A model generated the notes under the pieces. That model saw nothing but the letters and a program-made list of their open reading frames with translations. It ran no database searches and was not told where the DNA came from. A stretch of DNA of 64,000 nucleotides, from assembly GCF_900111395.1 (NCBI RefSeq), contig NZ_FOHV01000010.1:27429-91428 (forward strand), in the 5' to 3' direction. Positions 54,094-63,344 of the stretch are shown one piece after another. The translations under genes were made by a program, and so were the position numbers. This DNA is from Thorsellia anophelis DSM 18579 (GTDB taxonomy: Bacteria > Pseudomonadota > Gammaproteobacteria > Enterobacterales > Thorselliaceae). Position 1 is the first letter of the stretch. Each line of letters starts with the position of its first letter.

Positions 54094-55221
54094 ATGCATA
54101 AACGTAGACAACTTATTGATTATGAACAATCGACTCGTTATAGAACGCCACAGGGTTATCTGGTTTATCCAAAATCCGTGTTGGCTAGAACGGGCATACA
54201 AGAATATGACGGAGCAGAAATCGGGGAGACGCCAGGTGAAGTATATGCTGTTGAACGACCCGAAAGCGAGGTGTTTGCCCCAGAATCCATTGCTTCTTTT
54301 GAAGGCATGCCTGTTACATTTGATCATCCAAAACAATTAGAAGTCACCGCTGAGACTTGGCAAGATTTATCCAAGGGATTTGTAAAAAACGTGCAAAGAC
54401 ACGGGGATTATCTAATTGGGGATGTATGGCTTCAGGATTTGGCAACTATTGAGATTGTTGAGCAAGAGGGCATTGAAGAATTGTCACTTGGCTATTCTTC
54501 AGCGGTTGTTAAAAAAGAGGGTAAATTTATACAAACCAATATCAAAGGAAATCATATCGCCATTGTTCCGCTTGGGCGATGTGGGGGTGAATGTAGACTA
54601 GCGGATCATATACAAGGAGAACGTGTGACTAAACGGAAGACAATTATCGATGCGATGGCAAACGCATTGGGGTTAAGCAAAGCAACTGCCGAGCAAAGAA
54701 AAAAACTGGCCGATACCGCAGAAGAGCTTGGGGTGGATTCTGAGCAAGAAGTGAATGATGAGGAGCTCAATGATACCGCACCCGCTGGAAGTGAACCGCA
54801 TGAACCTGAGGGCTTAGAGAATATCGAACCGTTAACTGCAGACAGTGATGAGATCAACGATGTTGAGACGCTTAGACAAGAAAATGCGGCATTAAGAGCC
54901 AAAATCGATGAAATGACTCAAGCGCAGGCGGATTCTGCTGAGACGCAGCAGGTGGCCAACGATGCGCGCTCAGTCTTTGCTACATTAAAAATTGCGGACA
55001 GTGATAATGCAAGATCAATCAGAAGAAAAGCGATTGTATCGGCTGGTCTTTATACTGACAGTCAGGTGATTAAATTATCCGATTGTGATTTAAAAGCTGC
55101 CTATCAGCAAGCCAGGGCAACTGTCATACAAGATATGCACAATGCTTTTGGACGTGGTTTGATAACAGATTCACCGAACCCACAACAAAAGATTAATTAC
55201 AATAAAAATAGGAGTAAGTAA
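54094..55221 (+). CDS. DUF2213 prohead protease-scaffold protein
   Basis: A 375-residue protein. The N-terminal 170 residues are the DUF2213 protease-like domain (GYLVYPKSVLARTGIQEYDG, GMPVTFDHPKQ, EELSLGYSS, GNHIAIVPLGRCG). Its pattern of a GxP turn, a His in HPK and Ser in LSLGYS recalls herpes/HK97-type prohead proteases. The rest is acidic and ends in a coiled coil (VETLRQENAALRAKIDEM), suitable as a scaffold that is cut during capsid maturation. Confidence 0.8.
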   Translation: MHKRRQLIDYEQSTRYRTPQGYLVYPKSVLARTGIQEYDGAEIGETPGEVYAVERPESEVFAPESIASFEGMPVTFDHPKQLEVTAETWQDLSKGFVKNVQRHGDYLIGDVWLQDLATIEIVEQEGIEELSLGYSSAVVKKEGKFIQTNIKGNHIAIVPLGRCGGECRLADHIQGERVTKRKTIIDAMANALGLSKATAEQRKKLADTAEELGVDSEQEVNDEELNDTAPAGSEPHEPEGLENIEPLTADSDEINDVETLRQENAALRAKIDEMTQAQADSAETQQVANDARSVFATLKIADSDNARSIRRKAIVSAGLYTDSQVIKLSDCDLKAAYQQARATVIQDMHNAFGRGLITDSPNPQQKINYNKNRSK

Positions 55222-55685
55222 TGGGATTGTATCGACAAGATAAAACTAAGGCATTTGCAGGACAAATTGCCAGAGTAGGCGAATCACTTGCTCGTGCTAC
55301 GGGTGAACCGAATGAAGGGAACGTTGAAGTCAGAGCTGGCCATTTTGTGGCAATAGGGGCTGAATATGGTTGTAAAGCAATCTCTTCAAAAGAAGATATC
55401 GTGCTTGGGGTGGTTGTTCGCGATTTACTTCAAGGCATCTATCGAAAAGATGAAACCCCTTCTGTAGGTAGAATTGGCCATGGTGATGCCCTTTGGGTTG
55501 TGGCACATGGGGAATTTATGCGTGGTGATTCAGTCTATATTTTAACTAAGGATGGTAATGCAAATAGCGGTATTTTTTCAGGTAGTGCTGTCAATGAAGC
55601 GGTTGAAGATAATACCATAGCAACAGGCTATATAGTAGAACAAGTAGGCAGTGGCCTTGTTATGATTTCGCGCAAGGAGGCGTAA
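55221..55685 (+). CDS. Capsid cement / decoration protein
   Basis: A 154-residue beta-rich protein between protease-scaffold and major capsid genes, the normal place for a cement protein. Patterns AFAGQIARVGESLARATGE and IVLGVVVRDLLQGIYRKDET resemble the Gp24-like structural cement family. The start codon overlaps the previous stop (TAATG). Confidence 0.75.
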   Translation: MGLYRQDKTKAFAGQIARVGESLARATGEPNEGNVEVRAGHFVAIGAEYGCKAISSKEDIVLGVVVRDLLQGIYRKDETPSVGRIGHGDALWVVAHGEFMRGDSVYILTKDGNANSGIFSGSAVNEAVEDNTIATGYIVEQVGSGLVMISRKEA

Positions 55686-56632
55686 TGGCAACCCCAATGA
55701 ATTTAAATCAGGGACTCAACATTTTAATCCCTGCATTATCCATTTTTCGTGAAAAAATGGTTGAAACGTTATATCCAGAAATCATTTTTCCTGAGTTTGT
55801 GACGGTAGATAATGAGGGCGGCGCAGGGTTGGTTAGTAAAATCCATTTTGAAAGTGATGTGACGGGCGATTTAGATACGGGGCTAATTGGTACAAACACC
55901 ACTTCGATTGATACTGTGGATGTGGGTTTTACCCCAAGAGAAGCGCCCATTGTGTCTTGGGCTAAGGGTGTCACTTATACCCTTAGAGAATTAGAAATTT
56001 GTGCCCGAATGGGCATTGCCGTTGATACTAGAAAATTAACCGCGCTTCGCCTTGAAGCAGATCAAACGCTTCAAAAAGTGGCTTTTATTGGCCATGGCAA
56101 TGATAAACGAATCACAGGGTTATTAAATAATCCAACTATTCAAGTGACTAATGACGCTAAGTTATCGGCGACATTAGCGAATGCAACAGAAGGGCGCGCA
56201 CTTGCAGCTCCTTTTATTGAGATGTTTAAACGAGTATTGGAACAAACTTCACTTATTGAGGCGCCTGATACCATCGCGATGCCTGCGCTAGATAGGCTGG
56301 TGTTAGCAACTACAGAGTTTTCAGTGTCATCCACCCGAACAGTACTAGAATTTATTGAAGAAACGCTTACTGCTGCGGCTGGCAAAACTGTGACTATTAA
56401 AGGCGTTCCACTTAACTACGCGAATACCGCGGGCGGCACTGAAAAATCACCTAAAAAACGCATCATTACCTATATTAATAGCGCTGATCATGTTCTGTTT
56501 GATATTCCATTAGTGCCCGACATTATCGATCCACAGCCTAAAGGCTTACTCGCCTGGCAGTCGGGTATGAGGATGGATTTTGGTCGTGTTAATTTTCTAA
56601 GACCTGAGTCAGCAACGTACATTGATTATTAA
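55685..56632 (+). CDS. Major capsid protein, DUF2184 family
   Basis: The 315-residue capsid subunit with an AAGGAGG site. Family stretches are FREKMVETLYPEIIFPEF near 20, PREAPIVSWAKGVTYTLREL near 80, FIGHGNDKRITGLLNNP near 138 and RPESATYIDY at the end. The fold is expected to be HK97-like (inference). Confidence 0.85.
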   Translation: MATPMNLNQGLNILIPALSIFREKMVETLYPEIIFPEFVTVDNEGGAGLVSKIHFESDVTGDLDTGLIGTNTTSIDTVDVGFTPREAPIVSWAKGVTYTLRELEICARMGIAVDTRKLTALRLEADQTLQKVAFIGHGNDKRITGLLNNPTIQVTNDAKLSATLANATEGRALAAPFIEMFKRVLEQTSLIEAPDTIAMPALDRLVLATTEFSVSSTRTVLEFIEETLTAAAGKTVTIKGVPLNYANTAGGTEKSPKKRIITYINSADHVLFDIPLVPDIIDPQPKGLLAWQSGMRMDFGRVNFLRPESATYIDY

Positions 56633-56641
56633 GAGCACAAG

Positions 56642-56983
56642 ATGATAACACCAGAACACTTTATGCTTAGATTTCCAGAGTTTAAATCAACCGACTTGCC
56701 AACCGTCGGTTTTTTTATGGAAGAAGCTAAAGTACAAATTTCCGAAAAAGCTTGGGGGAAGTTATATGTGCATGGCGTCTTGTATTTAACCGCGCACCTG
56801 CTTTTTCTTTCTTTGCAAAAAGGGGGAATCACTGGTCAGGTGTTATCTAAAAAAGCGGGCGAGTTGCAAGTCAATTATGCACAACTCACAAGTGCAGATA
56901 ACCCATTTGCTCAGTCAAGTTATGGACTCGAATACCAAAGGTTAAAACGATTAATTGCAAAACCAATAGGATTAACTAGATGA
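56642..56983 (+). CDS. Head-tail adaptor, DUF4054 family
   Basis: A 113-residue helical protein: FMLRFPEFKSTDLPTVGFFM at the start, YLTAHLLFLSLQKGG in the middle and NPFAQSSYGLEYQRLKRLI at the end, typical of DUF4054 connector proteins that bind the portal. It overlaps the next gene by four bases. Confidence 0.8.
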   Translation: MITPEHFMLRFPEFKSTDLPTVGFFMEEAKVQISEKAWGKLYVHGVLYLTAHLLFLSLQKGGITGQVLSKKAGELQVNYAQLTSADNPFAQSSYGLEYQRLKRLIAKPIGLTR

Positions 56984-57462
56984 GAGAAACCGAAATCATT
57001 AATAATTTTGATCATCAAAGGTTAGGCAAATTGTATGAATCTTTGATGAAACTTGGCAATAAATCTGTTTCAGTTGGAATAACAGCCAGTGCAAATCAAT
57101 CGATTGAAGAGGGTGAGTTAAATTTAGCTGGCCTGCTCGCCATTCATGAATTTGGCACCCTTAATGGCAATATTCCTGAACGTGCTGCTTTAAGAACTTC
57201 GGTGATTAAAAATGTTGACGCTTACATTGATTTTAATAAAGTAAATTTTAAACGTGTATTGAGAGAACAAATTAGTGTTGATGATGCGCTCAATTTACTA
57301 GGCATCAAAGCCGCATCCGATGTTCAAAACGGCATTGGCAATAGAACACTGGAATTAACGCCAAATAAGCCCTCAACAATTAAAAGTAAAGGTTCAGATA
57401 CACCGTTAATTGATACGGGTCAATTAAGGCAATCAATCACTCATGAAATCAGAGAGGCCTGA
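56980..57462 (+). CDS. Head-tail completion protein, HK97 gp10-like
   Basis: A 160-residue protein. The pattern KSVSVGITAS, LAGLLAIHEFGTLNGNIPER and PLIDTGQLRQSITHEIRE is that of gp10-like tail-completion proteins, which carry a HExG-like block and end in a DTGxLRxSI motif. The place after the adaptor agrees. Confidence 0.75.
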   Translation: MRETEIINNFDHQRLGKLYESLMKLGNKSVSVGITASANQSIEEGELNLAGLLAIHEFGTLNGNIPERAALRTSVIKNVDAYIDFNKVNFKRVLREQISVDDALNLLGIKAASDVQNGIGNRTLELTPNKPSTIKSKGSDTPLIDTGQLRQSITHEIREA

Positions 57463-57833
57463 TGTTTGACTTTAGAGAGATTTTTACCGATCAACACTTC
57501 ATGGTATCCATTGAGTATATCAAGTGTAAAGGCAAACGCTTAGACGATGGTGAGTGGCTTGAAGTGCATGCTGATCCTCATACGATCCAAGCAGTTGTAT
57601 TACCGCTCTCATCAGAAGAATTGTTGATTTTACCTGAAGGGGAGAGGTATCTCCCGAGTCTTAAATTATTAACGGATTTTGAGATGGTCATAGGCGATTT
57701 TGTGGTTTATCTCAACCAGACATATCGAATCATTAGTACACCTGAATGGTCAAATTATGGATATCACACCGCAATCGCAATTAGACATGCATGCATTGAG
57801 AAACCTGATACGGGAGGTTTTGTCGTTACCTAA
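57462..57833 (+). CDS. Head closure / stopper protein, probable
   Basis: A 123-residue beta-rich protein between the gp10-like and neck-terminator genes. It has no strong motif; GDFVVYLNQTYRIISTPEW resembles the strand pair of phage head-closure proteins. The call rests mainly on position. Confidence 0.55.
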   Translation: MFDFREIFTDQHFMVSIEYIKCKGKRLDDGEWLEVHADPHTIQAVVLPLSSEELLILPEGERYLPSLKLLTDFEMVIGDFVVYLNQTYRIISTPEWSNYGYHTAIAIRHACIEKPDTGGFVVT

Positions 57834-58287
57834 TGGAACAGTTCGCCCTTCAAGAGATAACGGAGCATTTACCCCTGGCATTGTGATTGTCAATGATGTC
57901 TCAAGTGAATCTTTAGGCATGAGAAGCGATTTTGTTAATGGGCAGGAGGTTATCTCTGAGTCTATAGTAACGCTGATCAGCATTCATGTTTTTGGTAAAA
58001 ACGCCAATACCCTATTAAATAAATTTAGATTAGCGCTTCGTACTAGCCATTTTTTGTCAGGAATAAAACAAATGCATGCTTGTGTTTATCGGTATTCTGA
58101 TGTGAGAGATTTAACCACAGGCATTGGGGCTACGAAGGAAGAGCGCTCTCAGATTGATGTGTATTTGATGCACAATTTTTCGATTCAAACTGATTTACCA
58201 GCCATAGAGTTAACCTCCATTCACGCGCAAGCACAAACATCTAAAAACAACATAATTACTATTAATAACGAGGTCAATCAAGGATGA
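57787..58287 (+). CDS. Tail terminator / neck protein
   Basis: From the ATG at 57787 the protein has 166 residues; earlier in-frame ATGs (57700, 57757) would overlap the previous gene more deeply and encode unlike sequence. MHALRNLIREVLSLPNGTVRPS at the start and strand patterns VTLISIHVFGKNAN and MHACVYRYSDVRDLTT resemble LIC_12616-type phage neck proteins. It ends in the ATGA overlap with the sheath gene. Confidence 0.65.
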   Translation: MHALRNLIREVLSLPNGTVRPSRDNGAFTPGIVIVNDVSSESLGMRSDFVNGQEVISESIVTLISIHVFGKNANTLLNKFRLALRTSHFLSGIKQMHACVYRYSDVRDLTTGIGATKEERSQIDVYLMHNFSIQTDLPAIELTSIHAQAQTSKNNIITINNEVNQG

Positions 58288-59399
58288 CAATCTCATCTCT
58301 TCCGTTATCGCAAATTGTGAATGTACAACTGAATATTCAACCTGTCTCGAGTCCCCGTAGGGATTTTAGTCAGTTGGTATTATTCACTAATGAGATAACG
58401 CCATTTAAGGAGAATAAACTTCTCTATTTAGCCAATCAGCAGCAAGTAGAGGCAACCTTTGGTACCCATTCTGAAACGGCAAAAGCAACACTGCCATTTT
58501 TTGCTCAAAGCCCAAGACCCACACATTTGATGGTGGCACCTTGGAATAAAGAGACTGAATCGCCCAAGGAGTCATTATCCAAATTAACTGAATATGCGCC
58601 GCATTGGTATGCAGCGGTTTTTTTAGGGGTATTAACGGATAAAGAAATTTTAGAGGCTTCAGAGTGGGTGTTAGCCGCAGATAAAAAAATCTTTGGGATC
58701 ACCACCGCTAATCCTGATCATATTGAAATGGACGCTAAAAAAAGTCCTTTTAAAGCACTAAAAGATAAACAAAATTATCGGGTTGTCGCCCTTTATGACA
58801 AAAGTGAGCCTTATGCCATCATGTCATTTTTAGCAAGGGGCTTGAGTGTCAACTTTGCCGCGAATAATTCCACCATTACCATGAAATTTAAGCAGCTTCC
58901 TGGTATTTCAGTGGAATCGATGACACTGACTGAGGCGAATAAATGTAAGGCATTGGGGGTGAACTATTACACCTATTTTGATGAATCGGCGATGGTAGCA
59001 GAAGGAACTGTTGTTGGCGGCAGATTTTTTGACGAAGTACACATATTAGATTGGTTCGTTGATGCTGTACAAAAAGAAGTCTTTGCTACTCTTTATCATT
59101 CAGCAACTAAAATTCCTCTGACCGATAGAGGTACCGCCATCTTGATTGCTGCTGTTAATCGTGTCTGTAAAGAGGGCATCAATAATGGTGCTTTTACAAC
59201 GGGGATTTGGCATGGGGATGCCTTCGGTAATTTAAATACGGGGGATAGATTAGATGAAGGGTTTTATGTCTACTGTGACTCAGTGGATAATTTATCCCTA
59301 TCAGACAGAGAGCAGAGAAAATCCCCGCCAATACAGGTTGCAGTAAAACTCTCAGGTGCAATCCACTCTGTCGATATCATGATTAATTTTGATAGGTAA
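58284..59399 (+). CDS. Tail sheath protein, DUF3383 family
   Basis: The contractile sheath subunit, 371 residues. DUF3383 patterns are visible: RRDFSQLVLFTNEITPF near 27, VEATFGTHSETAKATLPFFA near 54, KFKQLPGISVESMTLTEANK near 205, NYYTYFDESAMVAEGTVVGG near 232 and DRGTAILIAAVNRVCKEGI near 286. Its presence shows that the phage has a contractile tail. Confidence 0.88.
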   Translation: MTISSLPLSQIVNVQLNIQPVSSPRRDFSQLVLFTNEITPFKENKLLYLANQQQVEATFGTHSETAKATLPFFAQSPRPTHLMVAPWNKETESPKESLSKLTEYAPHWYAAVFLGVLTDKEILEASEWVLAADKKIFGITTANPDHIEMDAKKSPFKALKDKQNYRVVALYDKSEPYAIMSFLARGLSVNFAANNSTITMKFKQLPGISVESMTLTEANKCKALGVNYYTYFDESAMVAEGTVVGGRFFDEVHILDWFVDAVQKEVFATLYHSATKIPLTDRGTAILIAAVNRVCKEGINNGAFTTGIWHGDAFGNLNTGDRLDEGFYVYCDSVDNLSLSDREQRKSPPIQVAVKLSGAIHSVDIMINFDR

Positions 59400-59465
59400 A
59401 TGTCTTAATACAGATAATTAATGAAGGTAGTTGCCTGTGCATAGCAAGCAATTTATGAGGTAAAA

Positions 59466-59891
59466 ATGAAATTCGATCCAAGTCAACACGTAGTGTTAAT
59501 TAACGGCAGAGAGATAAAAGATTGGACTAAAGATGCTGATGCCATCAGTCTCGTTTTTAATGCTGCCGCGGGTGAAAATGTCATGGGCGTTTCTGGTAAG
59601 GGTGTGTTTATTAGCGATCCTGACAGATCAGCAACATTAACAATCAAAATGCTACAGCATAGCCCCGACAACAAATTTCTCAATGATCTACAAAACATTC
59701 AACGTAATGATATGAAAAACTTTAAGGCAATGAGCTTAGAAATCCGAGATTTAATCAATCAAGATGTGGCCAGTGCTGCTAATGGCTATTTCACAGACAT
59801 TCCTGGTTTTGTAAGAGGCGTCGGTCACAATACAACGCAGTGGGTTATGGTCTTTCAACAGGCGAATATCAAATTAGAAGGAGGCGTTTAA
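59466..59891 (+). CDS. Tail tube protein, DUF3277 family
   Basis: A 141-residue protein after the sheath gene: FDPSQHVVLINGREIKDWTK, MGVSGKGVFISDPDRSATLT and QDVASAANGYFTDIP are tube-like patterns. Its stop overlaps the next start (TAATG). Confidence 0.82.
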   Translation: MKFDPSQHVVLINGREIKDWTKDADAISLVFNAAAGENVMGVSGKGVFISDPDRSATLTIKMLQHSPDNKFLNDLQNIQRNDMKNFKAMSLEIRDLINQDVASAANGYFTDIPGFVRGVGHNTTQWVMVFQQANIKLEGGV

Positions 59892-60286
59892 TGGAATCGA
59901 CATTTGAAAAAGAGATTGATGAAGTTAGATATATTATGAGACCTGCTAATGCGTTAGCCAGTTGGAGCGCACTTAAAAGTGCAATGGGGATATTTAAAAA
60001 TATATCAGGCTCTGAAGATAAAATTGAAATTGGCACTATATTGCAGAACTTAGGCTCTAAAGAGGTAGAACTTATCGAAAAACTGGTTTTTGAACACACT
60101 AGCGTTGTTATCAACGCTGAGAAACCTTTTAAGCTCTCATCACAATTAGATGCCCATTTTAACCAGCATCGAGCCCATATCATTCAAGTTTTATTTTCAG
60201 GGGTAGTCTATCAATTTTCAGATTTTTTTCCAAAAGAGCTGATTTCAAAAGTCACAGATATCGGAAGTCAGCTGATAACCAGGTAG
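59891..60286 (+). CDS. Tail assembly chaperone, short form
   Basis: A 131-residue protein from the ATG at 59891 with GGAGG upstream. It lies between tube and tape-measure genes, as tail chaperones do. It ends at TAG 60284-60286, but a slippery run of seven T (60223-60229) lets ribosomes pass into the -1 frame and make the long form. Mostly helical, with no enzymatic motif. Confidence 0.8.
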   Translation: MESTFEKEIDEVRYIMRPANALASWSALKSAMGIFKNISGSEDKIEIGTILQNLGSKEVELIEKLVFEHTSVVINAEKPFKLSSQLDAHFNQHRAHIIQVLFSGVVYQFSDFFPKELISKVTDIGSQLITR

Positions 60287-60453
60287 CAACAACCACAGAT
60301 TGGTTTATTTATACCCCCATTTTAAGAAATCTCTGCACTCTACATGAATTAAGGACAATCTACACGCTATCTGATTTGTGTGATTTTCACCACGCGCTGT
60401 CAGAATGGGACAGTGTAACGCAAAGTACAGGAGTCAATGATGATTTTAGATGA
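59891..60453 (+). CDS. Tail assembly chaperone, -1 frameshift long form (G-GT type)
   Basis: A -1 slip at T TTT TTT (60223-60229) joins 113 residues of the short form to a new frame that is open for 74 codons, to a TGA at 60451. The new part includes DWFIYTPILRNLCTLHELRT and LCDFHHALSEWDSV, which look like a real domain. It fills what would otherwise be a 150-bp gap and ends just inside the tape-measure start, as in lambda G-GT. The long form would bind the tape measure protein, the short one coat it. Confidence 0.8.
60223..60229 (+). promoter_or_regulatory. Programmed -1 frameshift slippery site
   Basis: The heptamer T TTT TTT lies in the right phase of the chaperone frame (GAT TTT TTT C). 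All codons after the slip are open until 60451. No stimulatory pseudoknot was searched for. Confidence 0.75.
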
Positions 60454-62242
60454 ATTTTTAATTAAATTAGGGGTAGTGAGTGACACTAACAAATTACACG
60501 ACTTTAAATCAGGGCTGACTGCGATTACAAAAACCGCTACCGCATTAGTTGCAACCGTAGGTGGTTTGACCGCTGGGGTAACCACCTTTTTTGGCAGTGC
60601 GTTATCTGGGCTCGATGATTTAAATAAAATAGCACAAAGTACCGACACACGCCTTACTTACATCCAAAAGCTTGGGTACGCAGCATCAGTCAGCGGTTCA
60701 AGTATTGATGCAGCGAACAGTTCTATTCAAGTGCTGGCAAAGACCATTGGTGATGCGGCTTCTGGTATTGGACGTGGCGAGCGTGCTTTTAAGCAATTTG
60801 GCCTCAGTGCCAGAAATGCTGATGGGAGTGTCCGCTCTGTGGAAGCGCTCTTATCAGATGTTAATCATCTCATGCAGCGAATGAGTAAAAGTGAGCAACT
60901 TAGCTTATTAAATAGCTTAGGCATAGATCAGTCGATGATTTCGCTTTTAGGCAGTACTCAACTAGAAATCGGTGCGCTATTTGAAGAGGCGGAGGCATTA
61001 GGACTCATTACAGCTCAAGGTGCTGATGCCGCTGTTCAATATAACGATGCCATGACACAAATGGGCGCTGTGATGAATGCGGTAAGAACCCATATCGCAA
61101 TAGGGCTAGCCCCACAATTGATTAAATTGATGACGGCCATGAAAGGATGGTTAGTTAGCAATAAAGAACTCATTCAAAAAGGCATTAGCCAACTCGTCTA
61201 CTGGTTATTATCTTTAGGTAAAGCCATTTTAAATTTTATCAGTGCTATCAATCATATCGTGGTATCGACGTTAGGGTGGAAAAGCACGTTATTAGGCCTA
61301 ATTGCTGTATTGGCTTATGTTAAACGAGCCACGTTAGTAGCTTTTTCCGTCAATCCAATAGTTTGGATTATGGCGGCGATTGCGGGACTGATTTTACTGA
61401 TTGATGATTTATTCATTTTTGTTAAAGGTGGGCAATCAGTTTTTGATTGGAGTTGGGCGCTTCCTATCCTTGAAAAATTCACACCCTTACTTGAAAAATT
61501 AGGATATGCGTTTAGAAAGCTCTTTGATGTCATCGGTACCCTTGGTGCCAAAGTCTTCGCAGATCTTCAAATGTGGTGGTCATACTATGGAGATATTGTT
61601 TTTGCAGGACTCATGCATCTTATCGATGCGTTTAGTTACTTTGTCTCTTTTATCTCTAATATCATCAGTGCTTTAATCGCTTTACTCTCAGGCAATTGGC
61701 AAGATTTTTTCTTTTATCTAAATGAATCCATTAAAGATATCAATAAATTGTTTGAGTCTGTTTTTAAAGCCATTTTAGAAAACATCATCGCTTTTTTAGG
61801 ATTATTAGGCATTGATATCGAGGGGATTATCAATCAATTTAAAGATGCAGGTACAGCGATTAAAGATGCCTGGCTTGGGGTGATGGATAGTTTAACAGGC
61901 GCTTGGAAGTCAGCGTTTAGCACCATCATGTCTGGCGTTGATAAAGTAAAAGGCGCATTAAATTGGGTTGGTAATAAGCTTGGTATTGTGCAAACAGAAG
62001 AATTAACTGCCGCCATAAACGCAATAGAACATACTGCGACAATGCCTGCAAATAGTACTATTGCTCGTTCGATTGCTGCCGCTGCAAATACTAAAAATGA
62101 GTATAACAACAATGCGCAAATAGATACCACCATTCATATTACTGGGAATGATCCCCTTAGGATTGGCAAGGAAGTAGAAGCCATTTTAAATAGGCAACAT
62201 CAAATCGCCTCATATAATCACTTGAGTCCATTAAAATTATGA
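60440..62242 (+). CDS. Tail tape measure protein
   Basis: Determines tail length and passes through the tube. About 600 residues; ATG at 60440 (AGGAG seven bases upstream) or 60437. It has a Gly/Ala/Thr-rich start, the tape-measure pattern GLDDLNKIAQSTDTRLTYIQ near 60, and hydrophobic helices at about 258-330 (LLGLIAVLAYVKRATLVAF, IVWIMAAIAGLILLIDDLFI) that insert in the host membrane. The tail is therefore fairly short, by the usual residue-length rule. Confidence 0.87.
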   Translation: MILDEFLIKLGVVSDTNKLHDFKSGLTAITKTATALVATVGGLTAGVTTFFGSALSGLDDLNKIAQSTDTRLTYIQKLGYAASVSGSSIDAANSSIQVLAKTIGDAASGIGRGERAFKQFGLSARNADGSVRSVEALLSDVNHLMQRMSKSEQLSLLNSLGIDQSMISLLGSTQLEIGALFEEAEALGLITAQGADAAVQYNDAMTQMGAVMNAVRTHIAIGLAPQLIKLMTAMKGWLVSNKELIQKGISQLVYWLLSLGKAILNFISAINHIVVSTLGWKSTLLGLIAVLAYVKRATLVAFSVNPIVWIMAAIAGLILLIDDLFIFVKGGQSVFDWSWALPILEKFTPLLEKLGYAFRKLFDVIGTLGAKVFADLQMWWSYYGDIVFAGLMHLIDAFSYFVSFISNIISALIALLSGNWQDFFFYLNESIKDINKLFESVFKAILENIIAFLGLLGIDIEGIINQFKDAGTAIKDAWLGVMDSLTGAWKSAFSTIMSGVDKVKGALNWVGNKLGIVQTEELTAAINAIEHTATMPANSTIARSIAAAANTKNEYNNNAQIDTTIHITGNDPLRIGKEVEAILNRQHQIASYNHLSPLKL

Positions 62243-63024
62243 GTTTATCGCCAACAACATTACCAAGAGCGCAAGTAGTGGCATCATCAAGGCGTGTCGG
62301 TGATTTTTTCTTTGATGCGATTGTAAGTGAATCGCACGCATCAAAGTTATTAGTGACTGAAAACCCTATTGAATCTGGCGCGCTGGTTGCTGATCATGCC
62401 GTGCTAGAACCCAAAGAGTTAACAATTCGGGGGATTATTGTTGAGCATACGTCCCCTGAGTTATCTAATTTATATTTTGTCCCAGGGGTGCGTGATTCAC
62501 TGGATTATTTGGATAACATCATTTATAGCTCATCCTTGGCAACGAAAAGTCGAGAAGCCTTAGCGAAAATAAATCAAACCATAGAAACATTTCAGCCGAT
62601 TGTCCAAACAGCCAGAGCCTTAGCACCTTGGCTGACAGGCGGTCAAGCGCAATTATTGTCTTCAAATGCACTATCTAATGAACGCATCAGTGAATTACAT
62701 GTGCGCTTATTAGATATACAAAAATCGGGTGAGTTTTTACAAGTTCAGACGGGCACCCATTTTTATGAAAATATGCTGATAACAGAGGTAAGCGTCTTTC
62801 AAGACAAGGATGCGTCGGCCACAGTGATGTTAACACTAAAAGAAGTGATAGTTGTTGAAACAAGACAAATCACGGGTGTCACCGCGGGTAATGATGGTAC
62901 CGAGTCCAGGCAAGTTTCTGGCCGTGCGAGTTCGCAATCAGCCCCCTTAGCCGATAAAGGAAGAACTCAGCCTGTTGAAGAAGATAATCAAAGTCTACTA
63001 AACAAAATTAAAAAGGCCTTTTAA
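62239..63024 (+). CDS. Baseplate protein, DUF6046/Dit-like
   Basis: A 261-residue protein after the tape measure. VGDFFFDAIVSESHASKLLV, EPKELTIRGIIVEHTS and FYENMLITEVSVFQDKDASA follow the pattern of the phage baseplate proteins that cap the tube. The last 50 residues are a low-complexity linker ending in LLNKIKKAF. Four-base overlap with the tape-measure gene. Confidence 0.72.
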   Translation: MSLSPTTLPRAQVVASSRRVGDFFFDAIVSESHASKLLVTENPIESGALVADHAVLEPKELTIRGIIVEHTSPELSNLYFVPGVRDSLDYLDNIIYSSSLATKSREALAKINQTIETFQPIVQTARALAPWLTGGQAQLLSSNALSNERISELHVRLLDIQKSGEFLQVQTGTHFYENMLITEVSVFQDKDASATVMLTLKEVIVVETRQITGVTAGNDGTESRQVSGRASSQSAPLADKGRTQPVEEDNQSLLNKIKKAF

Positions 63025-63344
63025 TGCTAAAAATTCCACTAGACCGTGATGCCTATTTTCAACAAAGCTTTGAGTTAAGTCCAGATTACCGTATACAAAT
63101 CACCTTTAGGTTTAATTCGATTGCCACAGATTGGATGATTGATGTGTTTGACTATCATTTACAACGATATGTGGCACAAGGGGTGGCACTTGTGGTTGGT
63201 GTTCCTTTACTCTGGCGACATCCGATTGATTACTTTTTTTTACTCAACGATCTAAGTGGATTAGATATCGACCCTTTTAGTGTCAATGATTTGGCCAATC
63301 GATTTGAGTTCTATGTATTAATGAAAAATGAGTTAAAAGCATGA
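63024..63344 (+). CDS. Baseplate plug protein, probable
   Basis: A 106-residue protein: LSPDYRIQITFRFNSIATDW and VGVPLLWRHPIDYFFLLN resemble the small baseplate plug proteins placed between the tube-cap and hub genes. The start overlaps the previous stop (TAATG). Confidence 0.65.
   Translation: MLKIPLDRDAYFQQSFELSPDYRIQITFRFNSIATDWMIDVFDYHLQRYVAQGVALVVGVPLLWRHPIDYFFLLNDLSGLDIDPFSVNDLANRFEFYVLMKNELKA

Noticed and set aside
53930..54340. 136-codon plus-strand and 129-codon minus-strand frames
   Set aside because: They overlap the minor-head and DUF2213 genes, which carry clear family motifs in their own frames.
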